A program made the position numbers and the translations under genes. This document shows positions 26,526-34,064 of a DNA stretch of 49,680 nt, one piece after another (within the stretch, counting starts at the first letter, position 1; every line of letters begins with the position of its first letter). Under the pieces are notes generated by a model, which worked only from the letters and a program-made list of their open reading frames with translations, had not been told where the DNA came from and ran no database searches. This DNA comes from Paenibacillus hemerocallicola (GTDB taxonomy: Bacteria > Bacillota > Bacilli > Paenibacillales > NBRC-103111): the NCBI RefSeq assembly GCF_006265175.1, contig NZ_VDCQ01000070.1:1-49680 (forward strand), written 5' to 3'.

Positions 26526-27854
26526 TTATTTGTTCTTGTCCGCCTCGATCTGCTTGACGATCGTCTCTTCCGCCTCGCGGAGGGCTGTATTCAAATCCTT
26601 CGCCTTGAGCACGACATCCTGAACGACGGTCGTGGCCATCCGCGATGTCGAGGCGCTGTAATATTTGCTTTGCGGAGAAGGCGAAGCGGGTTTGCCCGGC
26701 AGCATCGCTTTAATATTTTTGCCTTTATACATCGGAGCATCTTGGCCGAAGGCGGAGCGAATCGCATCGCTTTTCAGCAGCGAGACGAATAGCGCTTGCT
26801 TGGATTTCCCCAGCTGGAACTCGTCGGAAAGCAAATATTGGATAATTTCGAACGACTGGTCTTTATGCTTGCCGCTGCTGGCAAGATACAGGTGGTACGG
26901 GTATACTTGCGCCCCGACGCCCGGCATGTCTTTCCAGGTCGGAACGGCGGCGACGTCCCAGTTCATCCCGGCCAATTCCTCCGCGGTATGCATCGTGCTG
27001 AACGGGAGCCACATCGCGGCGGTATGATCTTTCTGGAACAGCTGGCGCTGGCCGGACACACCCAATTTGGTCGCGTTCGGCTCATAACCCGGAAGCTGGT
27101 AGAAGCGGAGCAGGTTTTCCATCGCCAATTTCGTCTGGTCCGTCGTCAGCGTTACTTTGAAGGTGGACGGATCGACGAGCTTTAATGAGGTTTGATGGCG
27201 CATCAAATAATGGCTCGGGGAGATGGCGAGCCCGTGATACAACTGGCCGCCCTCCTTGCGGGTCAGCTTCTTGGCGATCTCGTACAGCTCATCCCAGGTC
27301 AGGCCGTCCTTCGGATAGGCGACCCCGAATTTATCAAAGATGTCCTTATTGTAATAGATCGGGGCAGGTGCGGTGTACAACGGAAGTCCGAACAGCTTGC
27401 CCTCGCCCATCTGCCGCATCATATCGATGCTGGTCGGCTCGAAGCGGTTCAGGTCGAACTGGTGTTTTTTGACGTAAGGGTCGAGGTCGGTTTGCAAGCC
27501 CGCCGGAAAAACCGAAGTGAAGGCGGTACCGACCGAGCTGACGATAATGTCCAGCGGTTGACCGGCCGCTACCAGCTTTTCGAGCGAACCGCTCGTCGTC
27601 GATACGAATTTGGGGGTGACGTGCGGGAATTTCGCTTTGATGGCGTCGCCGTACTCCTTCATAAAGTAGCCTTCCTGATTCCAGTCGCCGCCTGCATGGA
27701 AAAAGACGAGCTCTACAGGCTCGGCAGCAGCCTTTGGAGGTGCGGGATTTTGCGCATCCTTGCTGCCGCTTCCTTGCTCTCCGGAGCCGCAGGCGCTAAC
27801 GATAACGAGCGACGCGAGTGCGGCCATGCCGGCCAACTTGTTCCATCCGTTCAA
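26526..27854 (-). CDS. Orphan sugar-binding lipoprotein (family 1)
   Basis: 442 residues with lipobox VIVSAC (Cys22) and a family-1 solute-binding fold of the UgpB/MalE type (LVFFHAGGDWNQEGYFMKEY, NKDIFDKFGVAYPKDGLTWD, KDHTAAMWLPFSTMHTAEEL). It probably binds a sugar outside the cell. There is no permease gene next to it. TTG 27854 is chosen because AAGGGGGA lies nine bases upstream and no ATG is suitable. The leader carries a long potential RNA stem (27975-27883) and, further upstream, a perfect cre site, so expression should be under CcpA and perhaps an RNA-level control. It may serve a transporter encoded elsewhere or act as a sensor component. Confidence 0.9.
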   Translation of the reverse strand: MNGWNKLAGMAALASLVIVSACGSGEQGSGSKDAQNPAPPKAAAEPVELVFFHAGGDWNQEGYFMKEYGDAIKAKFPHVTPKFVSTTSGSLEKLVAAGQPLDIIVSSVGTAFTSVFPAGLQTDLDPYVKKHQFDLNRFEPTSIDMMRQMGEGKLFGLPLYTAPAPIYYNKDIFDKFGVAYPKDGLTWDELYEIAKKLTRKEGGQLYHGLAISPSHYLMRHQTSLKLVDPSTFKVTLTTDQTKLAMENLLRFYQLPGYEPNATKLGVSGQRQLFQKDHTAAMWLPFSTMHTAEELAGMNWDVAAVPTWKDMPGVGAQVYPYHLYLASSGKHKDQSFEIIQYLLSDEFQLGKSKQALFVSLLKSDAIRSAFGQDAPMYKGKNIKAMLPGKPASPSPQSKYYSASTSRMATTVVQDVVLKAKDLNTALREAEETIVKQIEADKNK

Positions 27855-27882
27855 CCAAACCAGTCCCCCTTCCGACTTGGGA

Positions 27883-27975
27883 ACTGTTACGTAGAAATAT
27901 TTCAGATACCGCCGCGCGCTTTGCCTGCCTTTGGCAACGAAATGCGCCTCTTGGGGCGGATCGATACGTAACAGT
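27883..27975 (-). promoter_or_regulatory. Large nested stem structure in the leader of the orphan binding protein
   Basis: ACTGTTACGTA (27883-27893) and TACGTAACAGT (27965-27975) form a perfect 11-base-pair closing stem. Inside it nest CCGCC/GGCGG (27909-27913 with 27955-27959), GCGC/GCGC (27914-27917 with 27944-27947) and TTGCC/GGCAA (27921-27925 with 27933-27937). As minus-strand RNA it ends 28 bases before the TTG start, next to the ribosome site. I do not recognise a known riboswitch; a small inverted-repeat element is the other possibility. Confidence 0.55.
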
Positions 27976-28098
27976 CCTCGCCTATGCGGAAATTCCGCGC
28001 AGGATGTTCATTCGCCGCTCCGATGATGGGCCTATTTCGGACATTTTTCATTTGGCAATTGCGACCTTGCAGTTGTCGTGTCGGCATAGACAATTGTT

Positions 28099-28112
28099 TG
28101 ATAGCGCTTACA
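28099..28112 (-). promoter_or_regulatory. Perfect cre site (CcpA) upstream of the orphan binding protein
   Basis: Read on the minus strand, TGTAAGCGCTATCA fits every position of TGWAARCGYTWNCW. It lies about 245 bases before the start codon at 27854. TTGTAA overlapping the site has a poor TCTATG box 17 bases on, so the site may overlap the promoter and give repression. Confidence 0.75.
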
Positions 28113-28201
28113 ATTTTAGGTTCATTTAATAAGGCTTTAGCTATTGCGCTACGCCTTCTTATGGACCAACCCCGCCTCCTCTCGGTCGGAACTGTCGCAA
28201 T

Positions 28202-28229
28202 TTGACGAATTACGGAAAATGTCTAAAAT
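28202..28229 (+). promoter_or_regulatory. Probable promoter of the DUF1540 gene
   Basis: TTGACG (28202-28207) and TAAAAT (28224-28229) at 16-base spacing. The leader to the ATG at 28381 would be about 145 bases and contains a T9 run. Confidence 0.5.
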
Positions 28230-28380
28230 AGACCCGTATCAAGCTTAGCAAACTTTTTTTTTCAACGTCAATAATTAGACAACATTTCGACGCGTGTTCA
28301 GAATAAAAACATTTTGCGCCCCAACGTATAAAACCATGCCCAAGTAGACCACCCTTAGGAGAGGGAGGTGAACGAAAGAC

Positions 28381-28536
28381 ATGGCTAAAGACGTACTATG
28401 CGAAGTGAACTCTTGCAAATATTGGGCAGCGGGCAACCAATGCAACGCGTCCTCGATTTATGTGGTCAGCCACCGTGGCCAACATGCGAGGAACTCCGAG
28501 GAGACCGACTGCAAAACGTTTGAACCGAAGCTGTAA
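28381..28536 (+). CDS. DUF1540 small cysteine-rich protein
   Basis: 51 residues with the DUF1540 pattern of four cysteines: CEVNSCKYWAAGNQCNA, then the HARNSEETDCKTFEPKL end. The cysteines are spaced as in presumed metal-binding members of this family; function is not established, and some members are linked to sporulation. ATG 28381 has GGAGGTG ten bases upstream. It is a single gene with its own terminator at 28549-28577. Confidence 0.9.
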   Translation: MAKDVLCEVNSCKYWAAGNQCNASSIYVVSHRGQHARNSEETDCKTFEPKL

Positions 28537-28548
28537 GACGAATTTGGG

Positions 28549-28577
28549 GAAGAGGGGAGCTGCAATCTCCCCTCTTC
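28549..28577 (+). terminator. Terminator after the DUF1540 gene
   Basis: Perfect 11-base-pair stem GAAGAGGGGAG (28549-28559) / CTCCCCTCTTC (28567-28577), loop of seven; weak U-run. Confidence 0.7.
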
Positions 28578-28608
28578 TGCTGTCTTCATCCAATAGTATT
28601 GCCAAGAA

Positions 28609-28623
28609 TGATAATTATTATCA
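28609..28623. promoter_or_regulatory. Perfect 7-1-7 Fur-box-like palindrome in an odd place
   Basis: TGATAATTATTATCA is an exact match to the Bacillus Fur 7-1-7 consensus. It lies between the 3' ends of convergent genes (DUF1540 and the oxidoreductase), where no promoter is expected. It may be a chance AT-rich palindrome, a relic, or mark an unseen transcript. Confidence 0.5.
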
Positions 28624-28648
28624 GCAATTCGAGCTCATTCGATTTTTC

Positions 28649-29710
28649 TTAAAATCGCACTTCAATGCCCTTCTCTGCAGACTCGTAAATACCGCAGAGC
28701 ATTTTCATCATTTCTACGCCGTCTTCGACCGGGCTTAAAGTTTCGCGCTCGCCAAGGCATACGCCGATGAAATGATCGATCTCGTCCTGGAACCCTTTGA
28801 CGAAGTCGAAGGACAGGTTGTTGATTTGCGGAGTTACGTTCAAAATCGTATCGTATTTCTCCGTCACGATAGACAGCTCCGGCTCGACCTCGAAGCCGCC
28901 CTTCTCCCCGAACAGCTTCACGGAAATCTCATCCTTCTTCGCATGCAGCGTAAAGCTCACGTCCACGAGCAGGGAAGCCCCGTTCTCGAAGCGGATAACC
29001 GCGTTGGCCAAATCTTCTACGTCATTATGCTCGGCGTTGTAATCGGCCGCTTTGTAGTAGTTCAAGTTTTTCACGTTGGAACGGTTGCCGAGCTTGCGGT
29101 ACGTGTTGCCGCTGATGCTTTTTACTTTCGGACGTCCCATCAAATACCAGCACAGGTCGATCACGTGAACGCCCAAGTCGATAAGCGGTCCGCCACCGGA
29201 GCGTTCGATATCGGAAAACCATCCGCCCGGATTGCCGAGTCTGCGGATGCACGTCGCTTTGGCATAATAAATGTCGCCGAACTCGCCGTTGTCGATATAT
29301 TCCTTCACGATCCGCGTGTTCGAGGCGTAACGGCGCACGAAGCCGACCTGAAGCGTTTTGCCGCTGCTGCGGACTGCTTCTTCCACCGCTAACGCTTCCT
29401 CTACCGTTTTGCACAGCGGCTTCTCGCACAGCACGTGCTTGCCGGCGTTCAGCGCGGCAATGCTGATCGGAGCGTGGCCATTGTTCCACGTACATACGCT
29501 GATCGCGTCGATATTAGGGTCTTTCAGCAGTTCGTTGTAATCGGTGTAAACGTTCGGAATTCCGTACTTCTCGGCTTTGGCGCGTGCGCGCTCTTCGTTC
29601 AGGTCGCAGATGGCGTAGAGCTCGGCCTGCGGGTTTTCCTTGTAGGAGCGCAGATGGCTTTCGGATATCGATCCGGCGCCGACGACGGCGATTTTGACGG
29701 TTTTACTCAT
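28649..29710 (-). CDS. Gfo/Idh/MocA-family oxidoreductase
   Basis: 353 residues. N-terminal Rossmann NAD(P) motif VGAGSISESHL, the family motif CEKPLCKTVEEA with the catalytic lysine, and a C-terminal alpha/beta domain with the GGGPLIDLGVHVIDLCWYLM motif carrying the usual Asp and His. Such enzymes oxidise or reduce sugars, inositols or related polyols. ATG 29710 (MSKTVKI) has GAGGTG nine bases upstream; a GTG twelve bases earlier overlaps that site. It lies 48 bases downstream of the FAD-dependent oxidoreductase, so the two likely act in one catabolic route. Confidence 0.93.
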   Translation of the reverse strand: MSKTVKIAVVGAGSISESHLRSYKENPQAELYAICDLNEERARAKAEKYGIPNVYTDYNELLKDPNIDAISVCTWNNGHAPISIAALNAGKHVLCEKPLCKTVEEALAVEEAVRSSGKTLQVGFVRRYASNTRIVKEYIDNGEFGDIYYAKATCIRRLGNPGGWFSDIERSGGGPLIDLGVHVIDLCWYLMGRPKVKSISGNTYRKLGNRSNVKNLNYYKAADYNAEHNDVEDLANAVIRFENGASLLVDVSFTLHAKKDEISVKLFGEKGGFEVEPELSIVTEKYDTILNVTPQINNLSFDFVKGFQDEIDHFIGVCLGERETLSPVEDGVEMMKMLCGIYESAEKGIEVRF

Positions 29711-29758
29711 CGGTATAAACACCTCTTAAAGTTTATTGAGTGTCCGTTCGCTTAACGA

Positions 29759-31333
29759 TCAGACCGGCCGGGTGACAGGCCAGGAAAGCTCCACGCCTTC
29801 GCGTACGAGCAACTGCTGGAATTGCTCGAGATCGGGCTTCGTGTTGCGCACCGCGCGCGGCGAGATGCCGCGTTCCACGCAATAGGCGGCCAAATAACCT
29901 GCCGATTCGCCGATATTCCACTCGACAGGGTGGAGCCGGTAGCAGCCATTCGTAATATGGGTGACTCCCAAGTTTTTGCAGGCCGGCAAAAGGTTGTTCA
30001 TCCGAACCGGGATGAGTGCGCCGAGCGGGATTTGGAACGGAAGCGACGAAATATCGATATAGTGGCGATTGCTCGTGCTCGGATGCAAATCGATCCGGTA
30101 GCAGCCGATGCCGACGGAATCTTCGAAAGTTTCCGCCTTGCCGTCGGGTCTGCACGCTGTTGCAACATGCTGCTCGAGAACCGTAAATTCCGCTTTGATT
30201 CTGCGCGATTCGCGAATGTAAGGATACATCGCGAGGCCGTCCTCGGTGCCGACGATGTCTTTACGCAGACGAAGTCCAGGATAGCCTTGCTTGCCGTCCG
30301 GCCTCGGAGCTTCGGTCTGCAGCCAGTACAGCAGCGAGAGACTGAGCTGCTTGGCGCCTTCCAGATGCTTCGCGCGTTCTTCCGCGCTTACTTCGAATAC
30401 GGGGCCGAGCCAATAGTCGTTTTGCGGCCAGTTGACGAGTGTCGCGTTGCTGGCAAACGTGCCCGGGGTGAAGTGATTCTTGTCTACGATTTGCCGGTAA
30501 TGAAACAGCGAGTAGCGATCCGTTCCCGGGAACAGTTCATATTGCACCGTCTCCAGCGTATGCGGGCGGACGCCCGACCAGCTCAGCAGCTTGTCCGGCC
30601 AAAAGTCGGCTTTGTAGTCGCGCCAGAAGTCATACTGGGCAGGACGATCGATCGTATGATCCTCGCCTTCCATATAGTCCATGGCGAAGCAATGGGTGAA
30701 GCCTTGCATGTCAAGCGGGTCCGCTTCGCCCTCCAGCGCATGAGGCTCGCCCGTCTGCGCTTGCGATTCGGCTCCCGTGACATACTCCACGCCTGCGAGA
30801 GGCAGCACGTCGCCGCACTCGGTTGCGTCGATGAAATACGGCGCGGTAAGCGTAATCCGCGAACCGGTATCCCGGTTCGACACGACAGCGGATACGACAC
30901 GATCGCCGTTGGTTTCCGCGGACTCGATCGCATGACGGGTCAATATCGTCAATTGTCCGCTGTGCACGTAAGGGGCGAGCATCTGGTTCAGAACCGCGAG
31001 AGCGGTGCGGAACTCGTGGCAAATGCGGCTGACGCCGCCGCTTCCCGGATTCAGCCTTTCATTGGCGCGGGCTTCTGGCGTCAAAGGGAAGTGATCGCGG
31101 TAATAAGCGCGCACCCCGTTGCGGAATTGGCGATAGCTGCGGGTGCTGCCGAATTGCTCGATCCACGGATGCTCGTCCGGCGGTACGGCTTGACTGGTCA
31201 ACTGTCCTCCGATCCAATCGGTTTCCTCTGTCATAATAACGGAGCGTCCCATGCGGGCGGCGGCCAAAGCTGCGGCTGTTCCCCCGGTTCCTCCTCCGAT
31301 AATGACAATATCCGCGTGAAGATGACGGTTCAT
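29759..31333 (-). CDS. FAD-dependent oxidoreductase (FAD_oxidored family)
   Basis: 524 residues. The dinucleotide motif IVIIGGGTGGTAAALAAARM opens the protein, followed by TEETDWIGGQLTSQ, and PYFIDATECGDVLPLAG, all characteristic of the PF12831 group; the end NGCYRLHPVEWNIGESAGYL is also conserved. No signal peptide. The family is often encoded with sugar-acting dehydrogenases and ABC transporters in Paenibacillus, but its substrate is unclear. ATG 31333 (MNRHLHAD) has AAAGGAGT eight bases upstream. A minus-strand TATAAT at 31397-31392 probably starts the two-gene transcript; its -35 is poor, and an ATAGCGCTAT palindrome overlaps it. Confidence 0.92.
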   Translation of the reverse strand: MNRHLHADIVIIGGGTGGTAAALAAARMGRSVIMTEETDWIGGQLTSQAVPPDEHPWIEQFGSTRSYRQFRNGVRAYYRDHFPLTPEARANERLNPGSGGVSRICHEFRTALAVLNQMLAPYVHSGQLTILTRHAIESAETNGDRVVSAVVSNRDTGSRITLTAPYFIDATECGDVLPLAGVEYVTGAESQAQTGEPHALEGEADPLDMQGFTHCFAMDYMEGEDHTIDRPAQYDFWRDYKADFWPDKLLSWSGVRPHTLETVQYELFPGTDRYSLFHYRQIVDKNHFTPGTFASNATLVNWPQNDYWLGPVFEVSAEERAKHLEGAKQLSLSLLYWLQTEAPRPDGKQGYPGLRLRKDIVGTEDGLAMYPYIRESRRIKAEFTVLEQHVATACRPDGKAETFEDSVGIGCYRIDLHPSTSNRHYIDISSLPFQIPLGALIPVRMNNLLPACKNLGVTHITNGCYRLHPVEWNIGESAGYLAAYCVERGISPRAVRNTKPDLEQFQQLLVREGVELSWPVTRPV

Positions 31334-31646
31334 CGGTTCGACTCCTTTGCCGGTAATAATGTCAGTTCCATGTTGTTCCTCCGCTAAAATCATTATAGCG
31401 CTATGCGATGGGCATAGATAGGTTCATTGTAATGAAAAGCTCCGCTTAAGCCTATGGAACGAGATGACCTTTTTTGGTACTTTCGACGTTTTTTTGTCGA
31501 AAGCTTTCCCGAATTTGTTCTGCAAGTGCGCTCGGCGACGCATGGTGCCATTTTTTCCGCCAATGTCTTCTTCCAGGGCCGGATGCGGCGTATAATGGAC
31601 GGACCGGAAGATTTCGTTAGGAATGCAAGAAAAGGAGGCGGCGGAC

Positions 31647-32267
31647 ATGGAAGTATGCGGTATCGTGCGAACCCGGCAGCTTCTGGTAGTGGAAGCGCAG
31701 GACTACGTGACGACGCAGGCGACGCTGACCATGTGGGAGTCGGGGATAGCGGGGGCGGGCTGGCGGCTTGTTGGAAGCGCTCCCGCGGCCATCGGCAGAA
31801 AAGGATTATCCCCGCTGAAGCGCGAAGGGGACGGGAGGACGCCGGCCGGACGATTCCGCATGGGAACCGGCTTTGGCGCAGAGCCTTCCCCGACGGGGAA
31901 GTGGCCTTACCGAGTAGTCGATGACCGGGACTACTGGGTGGACGACCCGAACTCCGCCGATTACAATACATGGGTGCGCTATGAAGGGGATCCGTCCGGA
32001 CGATGGAAATCGTTCGAGAGGCTGGCGATCCCGCCTTACCGCAAAGCGGCGGTTATCCGCTTCAATGAGGACCCGATCGTCAGAGGACGGGGGAGTGCGA
32101 TCTTTTTTCACGTCTGGAGCGGACCCGAGTCCGGCTCCGCGGGCTGCATCACCGCTGCGGAGGAGGATGTCCTCCGCGTGCTGGAGTGGATGACTCCGGA
32201 CGCGGAGCCGGTCATGGCGGTCGGCACGCGCCAGGAGCTTCTCAGGCTTGCGCCGTTTGCGCTGTGA
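31647..32267 (+). CDS. L,D-transpeptidase family protein (YkuD-like)
   Basis: 206 residues. The region GRKGLSPLKREGDGRTPAGR and the catalytic HVWSGPESGSAGCITA with His155 and Cys167 are those of YkuD-type L,D-transpeptidases, which cross-link or anchor proteins to peptidoglycan. Here there is no signal peptide, membrane helix or LysM domain, which is unusual for an enzyme acting on the wall; a cytoplasmic or non-classical role is possible. ATG 31647 has AAAGGAGG eight bases upstream. A GGGCAAG/CTTGCCC hairpin follows (32277-32297), then repeat element C. Confidence 0.85.
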   Translation: MEVCGIVRTRQLLVVEAQDYVTTQATLTMWESGIAGAGWRLVGSAPAAIGRKGLSPLKREGDGRTPAGRFRMGTGFGAEPSPTGKWPYRVVDDRDYWVDDPNSADYNTWVRYEGDPSGRWKSFERLAIPPYRKAAVIRFNEDPIVRGRGSAIFFHVWSGPESGSAGCITAAEEDVLRVLEWMTPDAEPVMAVGTRQELLRLAPFAL

Positions 32268-32348
32268 ATGATGTGAGGGCAAGGTCAAGTCTTGCCCGGT
32301 CTCGCCGGCCATTCGAAGGATCGAACAGCCCTTCGAAATCCCGGTCAG

Positions 32349-32535
32349 ATAACGGAAATCTATTCCTCTATTCCTGTTAGTTTCAGGCATTCTTCTGAAA
32401 TAGAGGAACATAGTTCCGTTAAGATAGTAATTTGCGCGCTGCCAAGCCCATCACATCCTCGATAGCGGAACACAGTTCCGCTACTCACGCTCCAATTGAC
32501 TTTGTGGGCCAATTAACGGAAATTGGCTCCGCTAT
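32349..32535. repeat. Four-dyad spaced repeat element, copy C
   Basis: Dyads at 32349-32371, 32400-32422, 32462-32484 and 32513-32535; start-to-start 51, 62 and 51. Arms are ATAACGGAAA/ATTCCTCTAT, ATAGAGGAAC/GTTCCGTTAA, ATAGCGGAAC/GTTCCGCTAC and TTAACGGAAA/GCTCCGCTAT. It lies between the convergent L,D-transpeptidase and DUF559-type genes, flanked by hairpins at 32277-32297 and 32555-32582. Confidence 0.92.
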
Positions 32536-32554
32536 TCGTATATCCGAGCCTTTG

Positions 32555-32582
32555 CACCGCGCGCAGCTCCCGGCGCGCGGTG
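32555..32582. terminator. GC-rich hairpin beside repeat element C
   Basis: Perfect 10-base-pair stem CACCGCGCGC (32555-32564) / GCGCGCGGTG (32573-32582) with an eight-base loop; TTTC follows on the plus strand. It may terminate from either side. Confidence 0.5.
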
Positions 32583-32619
32583 TTTCGCTGCATGACAGCG
32601 GTCGGTCGACTTCCTTCCT

Positions 32620-33285
32620 CTACAAATAGAACGGCTGTGCGGTATTATTTAGCCGGTAAGAGCGGACACGCTGCGTTCCCGATGCGGGAAGCAGTACGTC
32701 CATTTCGACGAGCTGATGCAGCAAGTCTCTTGCATACCGATCGCTTATGCCTAATCGGCTGCTAACTTCCGCAGGTGTAACCGGAACGCTGCTGCGAAGA
32801 GCGATGCGCACGATTTCTTTCTGCTTCCAGTTTAGCTGGATCGGGGACTGGCCGTCGCCGAACCATCGGCCCATAAGCTGCTGGAGCATTTGCTGACAGC
32901 GGCGCGGTTTGTCTTGAATGTCGTCGTAGGAGAACCGGATCACTTTCCAGCCATCGATCGTCAAATGATTTTGCCTCATCAAATTGTCGGCAAACTGGTG
33001 ACGATTTGCATCGCGTGCATGGGGGCCGTATCCGTCTATCTCGAAGCATATTTGAAAAGGAGGACGGATATAGGCAAAGTCCAGGTATCTCGTGCCGTCT
33101 TTAAAATCTAATACTTCGTACTCCGGATGAAGGTGCTCGAAGTGACCGATGGCCGGCCACCATACATGCTGAAGAAACAGTTTCTCCGCATGACCGTGTC
33201 CTTCTTTCAGACGACGCAGCTTCTCGCCGGAATATTTGTGCAGATGTATCTTAAGAAAAACCTCATAATCATGTTCGAACGACAT
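32620..33285 (-). CDS. DUF559-type nuclease-like protein with C-terminal helix-turn-helix
   Basis: 221 residues. The first ~140 carry a PD-(D/E)XK-like core as in DUF559/Vsr-related proteins: YLDFAYIRPPFQICFEIDGY, then DNLMRQNHLTIDGWKVIRFS. The last ~70 form a probable winged helix (TPAEVSSRLGISDRYARDLL, LLPASGTQRVRSYRLN). DNA cleavage or binding is likely; a defined biological role is unknown. ATG 33285 (MSFEHDYEV) is chosen because AAGGAG lies nine bases upstream; a closer in-frame ATG at 33294 abuts that site. Its leader holds an intrinsic terminator (33317-33365). It shows no restriction or modification partner. Confidence 0.75.
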   Translation of the reverse strand: MSFEHDYEVFLKIHLHKYSGEKLRRLKEGHGHAEKLFLQHVWWPAIGHFEHLHPEYEVLDFKDGTRYLDFAYIRPPFQICFEIDGYGPHARDANRHQFADNLMRQNHLTIDGWKVIRFSYDDIQDKPRRCQQMLQQLMGRWFGDGQSPIQLNWKQKEIVRIALRSSVPVTPAEVSSRLGISDRYARDLLHQLVEMDVLLPASGTQRVRSYRLNNTAQPFYL

Positions 33286-33316
33286 CTCATTCATCTCCTT
33301 TTCTTCACTTTGTCCA

Positions 33317-33365
33317 GAAAAATAAAAACACCGCACCACCCCCGGACTTCGGAGGCGAGCGGTGT
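33317..33365 (-). terminator. Intrinsic terminator inside the leader of the DUF559 gene
   Basis: On the minus strand ACACCGC (33365-33359) pairs with GCGGTGT (33334-33328), with further pairing inside, and TTTTATTTTT follows (33326-33317). It lies between a TATTAT box (33408-33403) and the start codon at 33285, so it would attenuate that gene. Confidence 0.65.
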
Positions 33366-33402
33366 GTGCTTCACACTGATCTCATTGTTGATTGAGTAGA
33401 TC

Positions 33403-33408
33403 ATAATA
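33403..33408 (-). promoter_or_regulatory. Possible -10 box of the DUF559 leader transcript
   Basis: TATTAT on the minus strand; TTGCGC lies upstream at 15-base spacing, so the match is modest. Confidence 0.35.
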
Positions 33409-33446
33409 CAAATGCGATGCTATGCGCAACAGGTATATAAAAAGAA

Positions 33447-33480
33447 GCTATTGATGCTAAAAACATGAGGGCATCAAGCT
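33447..33480 (-). terminator. Terminator after def
   Basis: On the minus strand AGCTTGATGC pairs with GCATCAATAGCT (two bases bulged), followed by TCTTTTTATA. Confidence 0.65.
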
Positions 33481-33499
33481 CCCCCTATAAAGCGGACTA

Positions 33500-34021
33500 T
33501 CACCAGTCCCGCGACTTCGACATCCGGATCATTTGCAGCACGTCGATCGGCTTGTCGTTGCGGTCGTTGAACAATTGGCCCTTTTTGACATGGTCGATGT
33601 ACAGCACGCCGTCCAAATGGTCGATTTCATGCTGCATGCATACCGCGACTTGGTCTACGCCTTCGACAAACGTTTCTTCCCCGGCACGGTTCAAGGTTTT
33701 CACCTTGACGTACTGGGCACGCCTCACCGTACCGTATACGCCCGGAATCGATAAGCAAGCTTCGAAGCCGGTCTGTTCGCCCGAGCGCTCGACGACAACG
33801 GGATTGATCAATTCGATTAGTCCGGTGCCATAATCGAGTACGGCAATCCGTTTCGGGATGCCGACTTGCGGAGCGGCGAGTCCTGCCCGATTTTCCCCCG
33901 AACGGATCGTTTCCGCCAAATCGTTGAGCAGCTTGATGATGTTCGGCGTTATGGCCGTCACGGGCTTGCAAATTTCCCTCAGGACGGGATCGCCGATTTT
34001 GCGGATTGTTTTTTCGGCCAT
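33500..34021 (-). CDS. def: Peptide deformylase
   Basis: 173 residues. It removes the formyl group from new N-terminal methionines in the cytoplasm. Motif 1 is GLAAPQVG, motif 2 is EACLSIPG (alanine in place of the glycine of EGCLS; the metal-binding Cys is kept) and motif 3 is QHEIDHLDG with the HExxH metal site. ATG 34021 (MAEKTIRKI) has AAAGGAG eleven bases upstream. It follows the unknown 206-residue gene by 43 bases on the same strand and is followed by its own terminator. Confidence 0.95.
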   Translation of the reverse strand: MAEKTIRKIGDPVLREICKPVTAITPNIIKLLNDLAETIRSGENRAGLAAPQVGIPKRIAVLDYGTGLIELINPVVVERSGEQTGFEACLSIPGVYGTVRRAQYVKVKTLNRAGEETFVEGVDQVAVCMQHEIDHLDGVLYIDHVKKGQLFNDRNDKPIDVLQMIRMSKSRDW

Positions 34022-34064
34022 GCGTGTAGTTGCTCCTTTCTTTACCCCATGATGGAGGTTCCAT

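Noticed and set aside
29822-31387. 521-codon plus-strand frame over the FAD oxidoreductase
   Set aside because: Antisense shadow; the minus strand has all family motifs and a ribosome site.
11985-32535. CRISPR array as explanation of the 23-base repeats
   Set aside because: The units are imperfect dyads, vary between copies, come in sets of four with alternating 28- and 38-39-base spacers, and no cas genes are present.
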